DNA from: CBDCWO01 sp965223405 | GTDB lineage: Bacteria; Bacteroidota; Bacteroidia; Chitinophagales; Saprospiraceae | Reading direction: 5' to 3' | Length of the DNA: 64,000 nt | Assembly: GCA_965223405.1 (NCBI GenBank) | Contig: CBDCWO010000006.1 | Coordinates: forward strand, 2,046,001 to 2,110,000 | In this document: in pieces, positions 18,216-27,338 of the stretch | How the letters are laid out: every line of letters begins with the position of its first letter | Position numbering within the stretch: the stretch's first letter is position 1 | Notes under the pieces: generated by a model | Databases searched by the model: none | What the model saw: only the letters and a program-made list of their open reading frames with translations | What the model was told of the DNA's origin: nothing | Program-made: the position numbers and the translations under genes

Positions 18216-18312
18216 TTCTCCAGTATTGGCACCACTGGTGATTTCTCTAAGAGTGTGTCATGGGATATCTATTTTAATCTAAATAAATTGGTAAAAAAAA
18301 TAGGTTGCACCC

Positions 18313-18343
18313 TTGACAACTTGAGAAATTGTCTTTATGTTTG
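18313..18343 (+). promoter_or_regulatory. Promoter of the tetR-efflux operon
   Basis: A TTG at 18313-18315 (within TTGACA) and TATGTTTG at 18336-18343 match the Bacteroidota -33/-7 promoter layout with a 20-nt spacer. Transcription would begin near 18350, exactly where the first operator copy begins. Confidence 0.6.
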
Positions 18344-18347
18344 CATT

Positions 18348-18376
18348 TTAACCAAATAGTTAAACCATTTAGTTAA
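18348..18376 (+). promoter_or_regulatory. Tandem operator sites for the TetR regulator
   Basis: Two adjoining copies of AACCAWWTAGTTAA occur at 18350-18363 and 18363-18376. The first is embedded in TTAACCAAATAGTTAA, whose TTAAC/GTTAA ends are an inverted repeat. The copies cover the predicted transcription start and the A of the tetR ATG, so bound repressor would block initiation. A third copy with the same 16 bp lies at 18982-18997. Confidence 0.6.
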
Positions 18377-18993
18377 TGCCAGATACTACGAACGAAACGA
18401 AAATTTTAATAGCTGCCGAAAAGGAATTCATACAAAAAGGCTATGATGGAGCAAGAATGCAAAAAATAGCCGACGAAGCTGGGATAAACAAGGCGATGCT
18501 CCACTACTATTTTCGCTCCAAGGAGAAGTTGTTTACCCAAGTGTTATTGGTCAAGATAACGGAATTTCTTCCGAAAGTTGGCGCTGCATTCCATTCGGAA
18601 AACACCTTGGTCAAAAAAATTGAGATTTTTGTGGACAGCTATTTGGGCCTACTTGCCGACAACCCACGTTTACCCATGTTTGTGCTAAGTAGCATTCAGA
18701 AAAATCCAGATTTCCTTCGACATATTCCTAACCATTTTATTCAAGGAATAATCGAATACTTTCAACTGGAAATTGACAATGGAAATGTCAACCCGGTCGA
18801 TCCCCGTCATTTTATATTATCGATAATTGGAATGTGCATTTTCCCTTATATTGGCCGGCCAATGGCTCAGCATTTGCTCAGCATGACTGATTCCGAATAT
18901 CAGGTATTCTTAGAATCCAGAAAACCAGAATTACTCAAATATATTCATGCCGTGCTTTTGCCAGCACGATCATCCAATCAATTAACCAAATAG
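18376..18993 (+). CDS. TetR/AcrR family regulator of the efflux operon
   Basis: A 205-residue repressor-type protein. The TetR DNA-binding domain spans about residues 8-55 (AEKEFIQKGYDGARMQKIADEAGINKAMLHYYF pattern, with the HTH near 27-46). The ligand-binding domain has no recognised pocket motif. It is the first gene of an operon with tolC, hlyD and four ABC genes, the same set as E. coli CecR (YbiH) with YbhGFSR, suggesting that it senses a toxic compound and represses its own operon. The operator-like repeats at its start and end support autoregulation. The start is ATG at 18376. Confidence 0.9.
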   Translation: MPDTTNETKILIAAEKEFIQKGYDGARMQKIADEAGINKAMLHYYFRSKEKLFTQVLLVKITEFLPKVGAAFHSENTLVKKIEIFVDSYLGLLADNPRLPMFVLSSIQKNPDFLRHIPNHFIQGIIEYFQLEIDNGNVNPVDPRHFILSIIGMCIFPYIGRPMAQHLLSMTDSEYQVFLESRKPELLKYIHAVLLPARSSNQLTK

Positions 18994-18997
18994 TTAA
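18982..18997 (+). promoter_or_regulatory. Third operator copy at the tetR/tolC junction
   Basis: TTAACCAAATAGTTAA is identical over 16 bp to the operator at 18348-18363. It overlaps the tetR stop codon and ends 5 bp before the TTG start of the tolC-like gene. It could be an internal roadblock or a second repression site. Confidence 0.45.
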
Positions 18998-19002
18998 CTC
19001 AA

Positions 19003-20271
19003 TTGAAACAATACATTATTATACTCGGTTTGGTTGCTGTAACTCTCGCCTCCCAAGGACAATCTGATTTAACACTTGAAGATTGTATCAGTTCAGCCAA
19101 AGAAAGCAGTCCCCTAGCCCTTAAAAAAGTTTTGGTCACTGATCAATCCGAAGTACAAATCAAGTTGCTTGACCGCAACTATTTACCTCAATCTTCGCTG
19201 AATGGTCAAGCCAGCTGGCAGTCGGAAGTAACTGGTATTCCCCTAGAGTTTCCAGGAGTGGAAATTCCACAAGTTCCACAAGACCAATATCGTCTGACTT
19301 TTGATCTACAACAGATACTTTGGGACGGAGGAAAAACAGCAGCCCAGAAAACCGTTCAATTGTTGTCCGCTAAATCTCAGGTGGCCGGAATTGCCGTAGA
19401 AGAATATCAGCTGGAAGCGATTATTCAAAACCTGTTTTTCGGCGCCATGTTGAATCAAGAAAGGGGAGTGGCATTGAAAATCTTATCCGAAGAACTGGAA
19501 AGCAAAAGGGAACGCATTTTGGTATCGATTGAAAACGGTATAGCGATCAAAAATGACCTGAGGTTTTTAGAGGTCAAAATTGCCGAAACCGAACAAAAGA
19601 TACTCGAAACCAACAAGGCCTATCAGGGTGCTATCAATACCTTGGCCCATTGGATAGGAAAAGAATTGGATCCGGATATTACTTTGATTTCCCCTGTCTC
19701 CTCCTCCATAGATTTGGAGAAAGGCAGCAACAGACCTGAACTCAATCTCTTCGCGGTTAAATCCGAATTGCTACAATTCAATGAAAAAATGATCCGAATA
19801 AAACACCGTCCCACTATATCGGCATTCGGCACCTTGGGATACGGTCAACCCGGTTTGAATTTTTTGTCTGACGGATTCGATTCCTACTCCATGATTGGAG
19901 GTCGAGTACATATACCACTATCCTTTTTATATAACCGCGAAAGCACTTTGGAAAAGCAAAAGAACAAATATCAGATTGCACAAAATAATGAGGATCAAAG
20001 ACTTTTCGAGCAAAGAATCAATGCCCAAATCATCCAACAGCAATCACAAATAGCCAGATTACAAGCAGTGATCCAAAAAGATCAGGAAATCATTGAATTA
20101 CGAAAAAATATTAAGGAAGTGGCCTTTTCCCAATATGAAAATGGAGTGATCACTATCAATGACTATTTGACTGAAGTAAGTAATGAGTCCAGCGCTCAGC
20201 AAAATAAAATAGTCCATGAGATTCAGTTGCTACAATCGGAATTCCAATTGCGGCATATCCTGGGGTATTAA
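19003..20271 (+). CDS. TolC family outer membrane efflux protein
   Basis: A 422-residue protein with a signal peptide (about 1-19) and TolC/OEP organisation: two long alpha-helical coiled-coil repeats with beta segments (LTLEDCISSAKESSP at the start; YRLTFDLQQILWDGG at a beta strand; repeat-like SMIGGRVHIPLSFLYNRES). It forms the outer membrane channel for the ABC exporter encoded downstream. The start is TTG at 19003, 9 bp after the tetR stop; no better start exists before the signal peptide. Confidence 0.88.
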   Translation: MKQYIIILGLVAVTLASQGQSDLTLEDCISSAKESSPLALKKVLVTDQSEVQIKLLDRNYLPQSSLNGQASWQSEVTGIPLEFPGVEIPQVPQDQYRLTFDLQQILWDGGKTAAQKTVQLLSAKSQVAGIAVEEYQLEAIIQNLFFGAMLNQERGVALKILSEELESKRERILVSIENGIAIKNDLRFLEVKIAETEQKILETNKAYQGAINTLAHWIGKELDPDITLISPVSSSIDLEKGSNRPELNLFAVKSELLQFNEKMIRIKHRPTISAFGTLGYGQPGLNFLSDGFDSYSMIGGRVHIPLSFLYNRESTLEKQKNKYQIAQNNEDQRLFEQRINAQIIQQQSQIARLQAVIQKDQEIIELRKNIKEVAFSQYENGVITINDYLTEVSNESSAQQNKIVHEIQLLQSEFQLRHILGY

Positions 20272-20296
20272 TCCAGTAACAATCAAATTTGAAATT

Positions 20297-21277
20297 ATGA
20301 AATCATTTTCTTGGATTACGTTAATCGCCATATTTATATCTTTTACTCATTGCCGGGACGGAGGTACCGAATTTGATGCAAGTGGAGTTTTTGAGTCTGA
20401 AGAAACTATTGTATCTGCAGAGGTTGGAGGTAAAGTTTTGCAATGGGAAATCAATGAAGGTATGCAACTCTCAGCCGGGACAGTTGTAGGTTCTATTGAT
20501 TGTAAACCAATAGAAATTCAAAAACAACAAGTAGAGGCATCCATCGAAGCTCTGAATGAGAAACAGGTAAATCCCAATCCCCAAAAGAAGATCTTAAGAC
20601 AGCAATTGAAAGCCCAGAACGATCAGATAGAAGTAATGAAAGAGCAATTGGCGATCCTGCTAAAAGAAGAAAATCGCACTAAAAATTTAGTTGAGGCAGA
20701 GGCAATACCCGTAAAGAAACTGGATGACATAAGCGGTCAAATCAAGATCCTGCAAAAACAAATCCTTACCGCCGAAAGTCAAATTCAGGTGATCCATCAG
20801 CAAATTACCGCTCAAGGGGAAACAGCTGGAATTCAAAACCGGGCAATCTTAAGTGAAGCCAAACCCCTGTTGCAAAAACTTGCGCAGATTGAAGACCAAA
20901 TTTCTCGTTGTCAAATCACCAATCCGGTTGGTGGAACTGTATTGGTTAAATATATCGAACTCAATGAAATGGCTGCCCTAGGTAAACCACTTTATAAAAT
21001 TGGCGACTTACAAAATATGATCCTGCGGGCATATATCACCGGTAGCCAATTTAGCAAGGCCCAGCTAAATCAGGAAGTCAAAATATCAGTCGATTCCGGA
21101 AAAGATGGATATCGTGAATACCAGGGAACGATTTCCTGGATCTCTGATGAAGCTGAATTTACACCAAAAACGATACAGACCAAAGAAGAACGGGCAAACC
21201 TGGTCTATGCGGTCAAAATAACAGTGAAAAATGACGGGTTTTTGAAAATCGGAATGTATGGAGAAGTAACGCTGTAA
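20297..21277 (+). CDS. HlyD/YbhG-type membrane fusion (periplasmic adaptor) protein
   Basis: A 326-residue adaptor. A hydrophobic N-terminus ends in FTHC (Cys19), possibly a lipoprotein cleavage site with an imperfect lipobox. It continues with a biotinyl-lipoyl half (VSAEVGGKVLQWEINEGMQL), a coiled-coil hairpin (about 70-200, rich in Gln/Lys/Glu), the second lipoyl half (ITNPVGGTVLVKYIEL) and a beta-barrel. It links the inner-membrane ABC exporter to TolC. The ATG at 20297 is chosen; the ORF extends back to 20216 within tolC but lacks signal-like sequence there. Confidence 0.88.
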   Translation: MKSFSWITLIAIFISFTHCRDGGTEFDASGVFESEETIVSAEVGGKVLQWEINEGMQLSAGTVVGSIDCKPIEIQKQQVEASIEALNEKQVNPNPQKKILRQQLKAQNDQIEVMKEQLAILLKEENRTKNLVEAEAIPVKKLDDISGQIKILQKQILTAESQIQVIHQQITAQGETAGIQNRAILSEAKPLLQKLAQIEDQISRCQITNPVGGTVLVKYIELNEMAALGKPLYKIGDLQNMILRAYITGSQFSKAQLNQEVKISVDSGKDGYREYQGTISWISDEAEFTPKTIQTKEERANLVYAVKITVKNDGFLKIGMYGEVTL

Positions 21278-21288
21278 CTATTGACACG

Positions 21289-22218
21289 ATGAAAAATAAT
21301 GTAAGCGTTTCTAATTTGCACAAAGTCTACCAGCCAGGTAATGTCAAAGCTCTGGATGGCATCAACTTCGAAGTACATCCCGGTGAATTGTTTGGATTAA
21401 TCGGACCGGATGGAGCAGGGAAAACTTCTCTTTTCAGAATATTAACAACACTATTACTTGCGGACCAGGGTACCGCAAATGTTTGTGGATGGGATGTGGT
21501 AAAAGATCTCTGGGAAATCAGAAAGATTGTTGGTTACATGCCAGGAAAATTTTCATTATACCAGGATCTGAGCGTAATTGAGAATCTCGATTTCTTCGCT
21601 ACCCTATTCAATACCACGGTCGCTGAAAATTATCATTTGATCAAAGATATATATGTCCAGATTGAACCATTTAAAGATCGGCCGGCAGGAAAACTCTCCG
21701 GAGGAATGAAGCAGAAGTTGGCATTGTGCTGTGCCCTGGTCCATGAACCTCAGGTTTTGTTTCTGGATGAACCGACGACCGGCGTGGATCCTGTTTCCCG
21801 TGTTGAATTTTGGAATATGCTCCATTTATTAAAGCAAAAAGGAATAACGATCATAGTTTCTACACCCTACATGGATGAAGCAAGTCAATGTGATCGTCTG
21901 GCATTGATCCAACAAGGTCAGATTCTGGATCTGGACACCTATGAAGGAATATTGGCAAAAAATGATCAGGTCATTTATCAAGTAAAAGGGGATCACATGT
22001 ATCCTTTGCTGCGTGCCATTCGCTCATTTGAAGGTACAGCACATTGTTTTGCTTTTGGTGATAGTCATCATGTCACTATGAATCCTGGATATGCCATTAA
22101 AGATCTCCAGGAGTTTCTCAACGGAAAGGAGCTTAAGGGGGTTCAAATTCGTCAAATATCGGCCGGAATTGAGGATACATTTATTCACCTTTTACAAACC
22201 GATCCATCAAAATCATGA
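21289..22218 (+). CDS. ABC exporter ATPase 1 (degenerate Q- and H-loops)
   Basis: A 309-residue ATP-binding subunit. Walker A is GPDGAGKT (39-46), the signature LSGGMKQ (136-142), Walker B LFLDEP (157-162) and the D-loop GVDP. The Q-loop has Gly86 where Gln is usual (YMPGKFSLY), and the H-loop reads STPYMDEA with Pro193 where His is usual. It therefore supplies a good signature but probably a weak catalytic site. It corresponds to the N-terminal half of E. coli YbhF. Its last bases overlap the start of ATPase 2 by 4 bp. Confidence 0.9.
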   Translation: MKNNVSVSNLHKVYQPGNVKALDGINFEVHPGELFGLIGPDGAGKTSLFRILTTLLLADQGTANVCGWDVVKDLWEIRKIVGYMPGKFSLYQDLSVIENLDFFATLFNTTVAENYHLIKDIYVQIEPFKDRPAGKLSGGMKQKLALCCALVHEPQVLFLDEPTTGVDPVSRVEFWNMLHLLKQKGITIIVSTPYMDEASQCDRLALIQQGQILDLDTYEGILAKNDQVIYQVKGDHMYPLLRAIRSFEGTAHCFAFGDSHHVTMNPGYAIKDLQEFLNGKELKGVQIRQISAGIEDTFIHLLQTDPSKS

Positions 22219-22955
22219 GTAAAGATCTGGTCATTGAAACCCGGGATTTGACTAAAAAATTTGGTCAATTTACAGCAGTAGATGCCATTACGTTTCGGGT
22301 AGCAAGAGGCGAAATTTTTGGTTTTTTGGGAGCGAATGGCGCAGGTAAAACGACAGCTATCCGCATGTTATGCGGCTTGTTAGTACCCACATCTGGCTCT
22401 GCCCAGGTAGCAGGTTTTGATGTTTTTACCCAACCGGAAAAAGTAAAGGCGCATATTGGGTACATGAGTCAGAAATTCTCATTATATGGAAATCTTACCG
22501 TTAAAGAAAATATCCACTTTTACGGAGGCATCTATGGCTTATCCGGATCCACTTTACAAAATGCAACCAACACACTTATTGAGGATTTAGGATTAAGTGC
22601 TCATGCCCATAAACTGGTTAAATCACTCCCCTTGGGATGGAAACAAAAAATAGCCCTTTCAACCGCGATTTTGCACCAACCGCAGATTGTATTTCTCGAT
22701 GAACCCACCGGAGGTGTAGATCCCATAACACGACGTCAATTTTGGGATATGATTTATGCTACTGCTGACAAGGGAATTACGGTCTTCGTCACTACCCATT
22801 ACATGGACGAAGCAGAGTATTGCGATCGCGTATGCATTATGGTGGATGGCCGGATTGAGGCACTGGATACACCGGATAATCTAAAAACCAATCTTACGGC
22901 AAAGTCTATGAATGATGTATTTATTCAATTGGCTCGAAAATCAGTACAGTTCTAA
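22215..22955 (+). CDS. ABC exporter ATPase 2 (degenerate signature)
   Basis: A 246-residue ATP-binding subunit. Walker A is GANGAGKT (39-46), Gln86 is present in the Q-loop, Walker B is VFLDEP, and the switch His195 is present in TTHYMDEA. The ABC signature is replaced by LPLGWKQ (138-144). It corresponds to the C-terminal half of YbhF. Paired with ATPase 1, it would form one canonical and one degenerate ATP site. The ATGA overlap with ATPase 1 implies coupled translation. Confidence 0.9.
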   Translation: MSKDLVIETRDLTKKFGQFTAVDAITFRVARGEIFGFLGANGAGKTTAIRMLCGLLVPTSGSAQVAGFDVFTQPEKVKAHIGYMSQKFSLYGNLTVKENIHFYGGIYGLSGSTLQNATNTLIEDLGLSAHAHKLVKSLPLGWKQKIALSTAILHQPQIVFLDEPTGGVDPITRRQFWDMIYATADKGITVFVTTHYMDEAEYCDRVCIMVDGRIEALDTPDNLKTNLTAKSMNDVFIQLARKSVQF

Positions 22956-22964
22956 ATACCGCAA

Positions 22965-24071
22965 ATGGATATATTTAAAGCATTCATCATCAAGGAGTTC
23001 AGACATGTGTGGAGAGACAAACGCAGTCTATTGATATTGCTGGGATTGCCGGTGATGATGATGATGATCTTTGGCTTTGCTCTATCCAGTGAGGTAAAAA
23101 ATTCAAAATTTGGAGTTCTGGACTTTTCCCATTCCGAGGCTAGCAGCCAGGTAATTAACCGATTAGCTCAAAGTCCATACTTTGATCTGGAAGTAAATCT
23201 TTCTAATTATCAGGAAATTGAAGGATTGTTCCAGGCAGGTAGAATTAGGATGGCCCTAATTATTCCTGAGGATTTTGCTATGCAAAAAGAAAGGCATGGA
23301 CCTGCCCAAATCCAGCTGATTGGAGATGCTTCCGATGCCAATACCTCTGGCACTATGATACAGTATGCTTCTGCCATAATACGTGATATCCAACAAGATT
23401 GGATGGGTGAAGCTTCACTACCGTTTGAAATCAAGGTTGACTATCGCATGCTATACAATCCACAATTGGAAAGTAGTTACAATTTTGTGCCTGGAGTGCT
23501 GACTTTAATCCTCATGTTGTTAGGCGCTATGATGACTTCGGTATCGATTGTCCGTGAAAAAGAGTTAGGCACTATGGAAGTGTTACTGGTCTCCCCAATG
23601 AAACCTATCTGGGTAGTACTCAGCAAAGCGATTCCATATCTGATTCTCTGTTTTGTAGATGTCCTGATCATCTTGCTATTATCCTATACGGTCCTGGACA
23701 TGCCACTTAGAGGAAGCCTACTCCTGCTTTTACTGGAATGCATTCTATTTATCATAACAACCTTGTCCCTAGGACTATTAATTTCTACCATTGTAGACAG
23801 TCAGGAAGTAGCTATGTTCCTTTCACTGGTTGGATTTTTAATGCCCGCCCTGGTGTTCAGTGGTTTTATGTTTCCTATCGAAAACATGCCGGTTGTCTTG
23901 CAATATATCAGTAATGTGGTACCGACCCGGTGGTTTTACGAAATACTTAAAACCGTGATGATCAAAGGATTGGGTATCGAATACATTCTAAAGGAAACCC
24001 TGATACTCAGTATAATGACCTTATTCTTTATTGTAATCGCACTTAAAAAATTTAAGATCAGACTGGCATAA
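22965..24071 (+). CDS. ABC-2 type exporter permease 1 (YbhS-like)
   Basis: A 368-residue ABC-2 permease. One N-terminal TM helix (about 20-43, LLILLGLPVMMMMIFGFALSS pattern) is followed by a large extracytoplasmic domain (about 45-170) and five C-terminal TM helices (about 175-365), with the conserved REKELGTMEVLLVSPM coupling segment between TM2 and TM3. It starts 9 bp after ATPase 2. Pairs with permease 2 to form the export channel. Confidence 0.9.
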   Translation: MDIFKAFIIKEFRHVWRDKRSLLILLGLPVMMMMIFGFALSSEVKNSKFGVLDFSHSEASSQVINRLAQSPYFDLEVNLSNYQEIEGLFQAGRIRMALIIPEDFAMQKERHGPAQIQLIGDASDANTSGTMIQYASAIIRDIQQDWMGEASLPFEIKVDYRMLYNPQLESSYNFVPGVLTLILMLLGAMMTSVSIVREKELGTMEVLLVSPMKPIWVVLSKAIPYLILCFVDVLIILLLSYTVLDMPLRGSLLLLLLECILFIITTLSLGLLISTIVDSQEVAMFLSLVGFLMPALVFSGFMFPIENMPVVLQYISNVVPTRWFYEILKTVMIKGLGIEYILKETLILSIMTLFFIVIALKKFKIRLA

Positions 24072-24072
24072 T

Positions 24073-25185
24073 ATGAGGAGGTTACGATTTATCTTGGTTA
24101 AAGAATTCAAACAAATATTCCGGAATCCGGCAATATTGAGAATTATCATGATCATGCCTATTGTGCAGCTCATTATTATTCCTTTGGCCGCGGATTTTGA
24201 AGTTAAAAATTTGGAATTGACGGTCATTGATCAGGATCAGACCACCTATTCCAGGCGTTTGATTCATAAATTGGATGCTTCCGTTTATTTTACAATCAAT
24301 CAAACCCCTCAAAATTATCAGGACGCATTACAAATTATGGGGAATAGTGATTCGGACATCATATTAACGATTCCGCCGGAGTTTGAAAAAACGCTGGTAA
24401 AAGAAGGAGTGGGAAATTTGCATTTGGCAGCCGATGCAGTAAACGGAATAAAAGCAGGACTGGGAATCGCTTATTCACGGAATATCATCCAGGATTTTAA
24501 CCAGCAGATTCGCGAAGAACTAATGCCTGGTAGGATTCCTGCAAACCCCATTACCATCAATACGAATCAATGGTACAATCCACACAACGATTATCACATG
24601 TTTATGGTACCCGGTATTTTGGCTATCCTGGTCACTATGGTTGGTAGTTTCCTGGCTGCCTTGAATATTGTTGCAGAAAAGGAAGTAGGAACTATTGAAC
24701 AATTGAATGTTACCCCGGTGAGAAAATACCAGTTCATCCTGGGTAAGTTGATCCCCTTTTGGGTACTGGGAATTATATCCATTTCTATTGGCATTGTAGT
24801 AGCCAAAATAGTCTTTAATTTATGGCCGGTTGGATCCATACTGACTATCTGGTCGGTCGCAGCGATTTATTTACTCTCCGTCTTAGGTATTGGTTTGTTG
24901 GTTTCCACTTTTGCAGATACGCAACAGCAAGCCACTTTGTTTGCTTTCTTTTTTATGATGATCTTCATATTGATGGGAGGTCTGTTCACCCCCGTCGAAT
25001 CCATGCCTGAATGGGCACAAGTAATATCGTCAATTAATCCGCCTACCTATTTTATCCGGGCCATTCGGGCGATCTATATTAAAGGAAGCGGATTATATGA
25101 TCTGCGCTATGACCTGCTGATCATAGCTCTAATCGCACTGGTATTTAATTTACTGGCCGTTTGGAATTATCGCAAACGGACTTAA
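24073..25185 (+). CDS. ABC-2 type exporter permease 2 (YbhR-like)
   Basis: A 370-residue paralogue of the preceding permease with the same layout: one TM helix, an extracytoplasmic domain, then five TM helices, and the coupling segment AEKEVGTIEQLNVTPV. Its ATG follows the previous stop by 1 bp. It is the last gene of the operon, which ends 26 bp before the converging esterase gene. Substrates cannot be inferred; the E. coli equivalents export cationic compounds and some antibiotics. Confidence 0.9.
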   Translation: MRRLRFILVKEFKQIFRNPAILRIIMIMPIVQLIIIPLAADFEVKNLELTVIDQDQTTYSRRLIHKLDASVYFTINQTPQNYQDALQIMGNSDSDIILTIPPEFEKTLVKEGVGNLHLAADAVNGIKAGLGIAYSRNIIQDFNQQIREELMPGRIPANPITINTNQWYNPHNDYHMFMVPGILAILVTMVGSFLAALNIVAEKEVGTIEQLNVTPVRKYQFILGKLIPFWVLGIISISIGIVVAKIVFNLWPVGSILTIWSVAAIYLLSVLGIGLLVSTFADTQQQATLFAFFFMMIFILMGGLFTPVESMPEWAQVISSINPPTYFIRAIRAIYIKGSGLYDLRYDLLIIALIALVFNLLAVWNYRKRT

Positions 25186-25211
25186 TAGCGGTTAAGATTT
25201 GGACCAGTAAA

Positions 25212-26012
25212 CTATTTCCTATGTTGCAACATCCAGGTATAAATGTCTATGTCAAAAGGGTCATAATTCCTGTCTTCGGTACCCATCCCACTCCCATTGT
25301 AAGTAGCAGACCACGAATCATGAGTGGCATTTGGGTAGATAGTAAGCTTTGCCCGATGAATAGGATTATTTTTATTGATAGCCTCAATGATATCGATTGA
25401 GCTTGTGACTAGAACCACCATATCCCGGTCTCCATGGAATGCCCATACCGGAGTATTTCCAATTTCTTTGGCCTTTTTCGTAGAACCTCCACCGCAAATA
25501 GGTACGGCAGCCGCTACTCTGGATTTCTCTCCGGTATACGCCAGATAACTATAGGTACCGTGTCCACCCATACTCAATCCGCTCAAATAAATTCTGGATT
25601 CATCGATTTTGTAATTCTCAATGAGAAACAATAAAAAATGCTCCACGTCTTGTGGACGCCATCCATACCGGTGCGCTTGAGGACTTACCACGACCATTTC
25701 TTCAGGAGGATCCCATGTCTGGTTTTCAATCAGCTTTGGCGGTCCATGAAAAAGTACTCTGTCCAGAACAGTCGCATCGGGTTTGCTATCTCCACTCTCT
25801 CCAGATCCATGTAAAAAAACCAGTATTGGAAAATGATCTTTGGCCTGATAGTTCTCGGGAAGGTAAATGTAGAATCCATATTCAGCGGCCGTTGACCCTC
25901 TGGGATAGGCCACATGTTCTCCAATTCCCGCTATCAGATCCACTTTTTGTGGACATTCAAATGATAAACAAAACAACAAGGAGAAAAAGCCGAGCAATCT
26001 TAAATGCTTCAT
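25212..26012 (-). CDS. Secreted alpha/beta-hydrolase (PHB-depolymerase/esterase-like)
   Basis: A 266-residue exported protein. A hydrophobic leader (1-19) ends at FEC, possibly a lipoprotein site at Cys20. Catalytic elements in order: the oxyanion region FLHGSGESGD (66-75), nucleophile Ser147 in GLSMGG, an acid near GDRD (194-197), and His231 in NATHDSW. This resembles carbohydrate esterase/poly(3-hydroxybutyrate) depolymerase-like predicted peptidases (COG4099). The substrate is unknown; acyl or feruloyl ester release from polysaccharides would suit the other hydrolases in the window. Confidence 0.85.
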   Translation of the reverse strand: MKHLRLLGFFSLLFCLSFECPQKVDLIAGIGEHVAYPRGSTAAEYGFYIYLPENYQAKDHFPILVFLHGSGESGDSKPDATVLDRVLFHGPPKLIENQTWDPPEEMVVVSPQAHRYGWRPQDVEHFLLFLIENYKIDESRIYLSGLSMGGHGTYSYLAYTGEKSRVAAAVPICGGGSTKKAKEIGNTPVWAFHGDRDMVVLVTSSIDIIEAINKNNPIHRAKLTIYPNATHDSWSATYNGSGMGTEDRNYDPFDIDIYTWMLQHRK

Positions 26013-26158
26013 CGAAAATGAATTGATCTGCAGAATGAGTTATATGTTACAAATAACGATATTGAAAGCTTGATTATTTATAAAAATTGGACATAATTAC
26101 TATTAATTTATTCATTTCCACGCTATGAAATTTTGTTAATTTCAAATGATAACCTAAA

Positions 26159-27148
26159 TCAAACAAGCCGATGTCTTTCTTCACTGATTACATTTTCCAA
26201 AGTCCACTCCATTCGGGAAATCAAAGGTGATTTGCGTACTTCACAATCTTCCTTTACACATAGGGAACAGGAAAAATCCTGACAAGCGTCAACATGTACA
26301 AACAATTCAACATTCTCACCACAGACTTCCGCCACCTTTTGTTCGAGATTATCAACCTCTTGATGTGCTTCGATCACATTGAAATACCAAGGAAGGGAGA
26401 GATGGCAATCCACATGTAACAAACTGCCATATTTAATGATACGCAGATTGTGAAGATCTACCCAATTATCACGACGTTGTAAATTAAGGGCTCCAATCAT
26501 CGAAGTAATCAATTGGGTGTCGTACTCATCCATAATATTTCCCAAAGACTCCCGCAGAATTTTATATCCGGAAGTTATGATAAGCACTCCAAAAAGCATG
26601 GCTGTAACACTGTCTATCCAATACCACCCGGTCAAATAGAGTAATGCCAATCCTAAAATAATTCCAATCGTCGAATAGGTATCCGTGATTAAGTGTTTTC
26701 CACTTGCTGACAGCGCTGCCGAATGGTTGGTTTTTCCACGATGGATGGCCAACTTTCCAGCGGCATAATTAACCACCGCTGAAATTACAATCAGTATCAG
26801 TCCGATATCCAATTCCTGAATCTGTTTCGGAATTATTAATCTCTGGATCGATTCATAAATAATAAAAATTCCGGCGAGAAGGATCAAAACCCCTTCCACG
26901 GATGCCGATATAAATTCGATTTTGCCATGTCCGTAAGGATGATTGCGGTCTTTGGGTTTTGCGGATATATACAGGCTGTACAGTCCAATAAATGCACTAA
27001 CCACATTGACAATACTCTCCAGAGCATCCGTTAGGATGGCTACGGAACCGGTGCGGTACCAGGCAAATATTTTTATAAAAAAAAGGATTATCGCAATACA
27101 GACTATTAATAGTTGTACCCTGATATTTTGGCGGGATTTTTTGAGCAT
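26159..27148 (-). CDS. Cation diffusion facilitator (CDF) transporter with C-terminal Cys cluster
   Basis: A 329-residue CDF protein: six TM helices (about 11-29, 36-60, 82-101, 113-133, 155-172, 176-194) and a cytoplasmic alpha/beta domain. The TM5 site HxxxD (His150, Asp154) is intact. In TM2 the equivalents of the YiiP-type Asp pair read Glu44 and Asn48 (TDALESIVN). The C-terminal region carries four Cys (289, 294, 297, 302) in DACQDFSCSLCVKEDC, outside the usual CDF core. It probably exports a divalent metal by proton exchange; metal identity is uncertain because the TM2 site is atypical. Confidence 0.88.
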   Translation of the reverse strand: MLKKSRQNIRVQLLIVCIAIILFFIKIFAWYRTGSVAILTDALESIVNVVSAFIGLYSLYISAKPKDRNHPYGHGKIEFISASVEGVLILLAGIFIIYESIQRLIIPKQIQELDIGLILIVISAVVNYAAGKLAIHRGKTNHSAALSASGKHLITDTYSTIGIILGLALLYLTGWYWIDSVTAMLFGVLIITSGYKILRESLGNIMDEYDTQLITSMIGALNLQRRDNWVDLHNLRIIKYGSLLHVDCHLSLPWYFNVIEAHQEVDNLEQKVAEVCGENVELFVHVDACQDFSCSLCVKEDCEVRKSPLISRMEWTLENVISEERHRLV

Positions 27149-27338
27149 AATGTAAAGGTAAGCGAGAAAACTTGAATCGACCTAACCATACGGTACCGAA
27201 TTCAAATTTACTGAAAAGCTCTAGCATTCCGGTCATTGAACAGTAAGGCTTTATACACGCACCAAATTATATTTCAGTCCTATTGCAATCAAACATCAGG
27301 TTCGCTCGTCATTAATATAGCGAACATCAAGAAACATT

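Noticed and set aside
18313..18318. TTGACA as a sigma-70 -35 box of the E. coli type
   Set aside because: The accompanying -7 box TATGTTTG fits the Bacteroidota pattern better than TATAAT, so the site is described as a Bacteroidota promoter.
25652..26026. 124-codon plus-strand ORF opposite the esterase
   Set aside because: Antisense to the catalytic region of the esterase; no family features.
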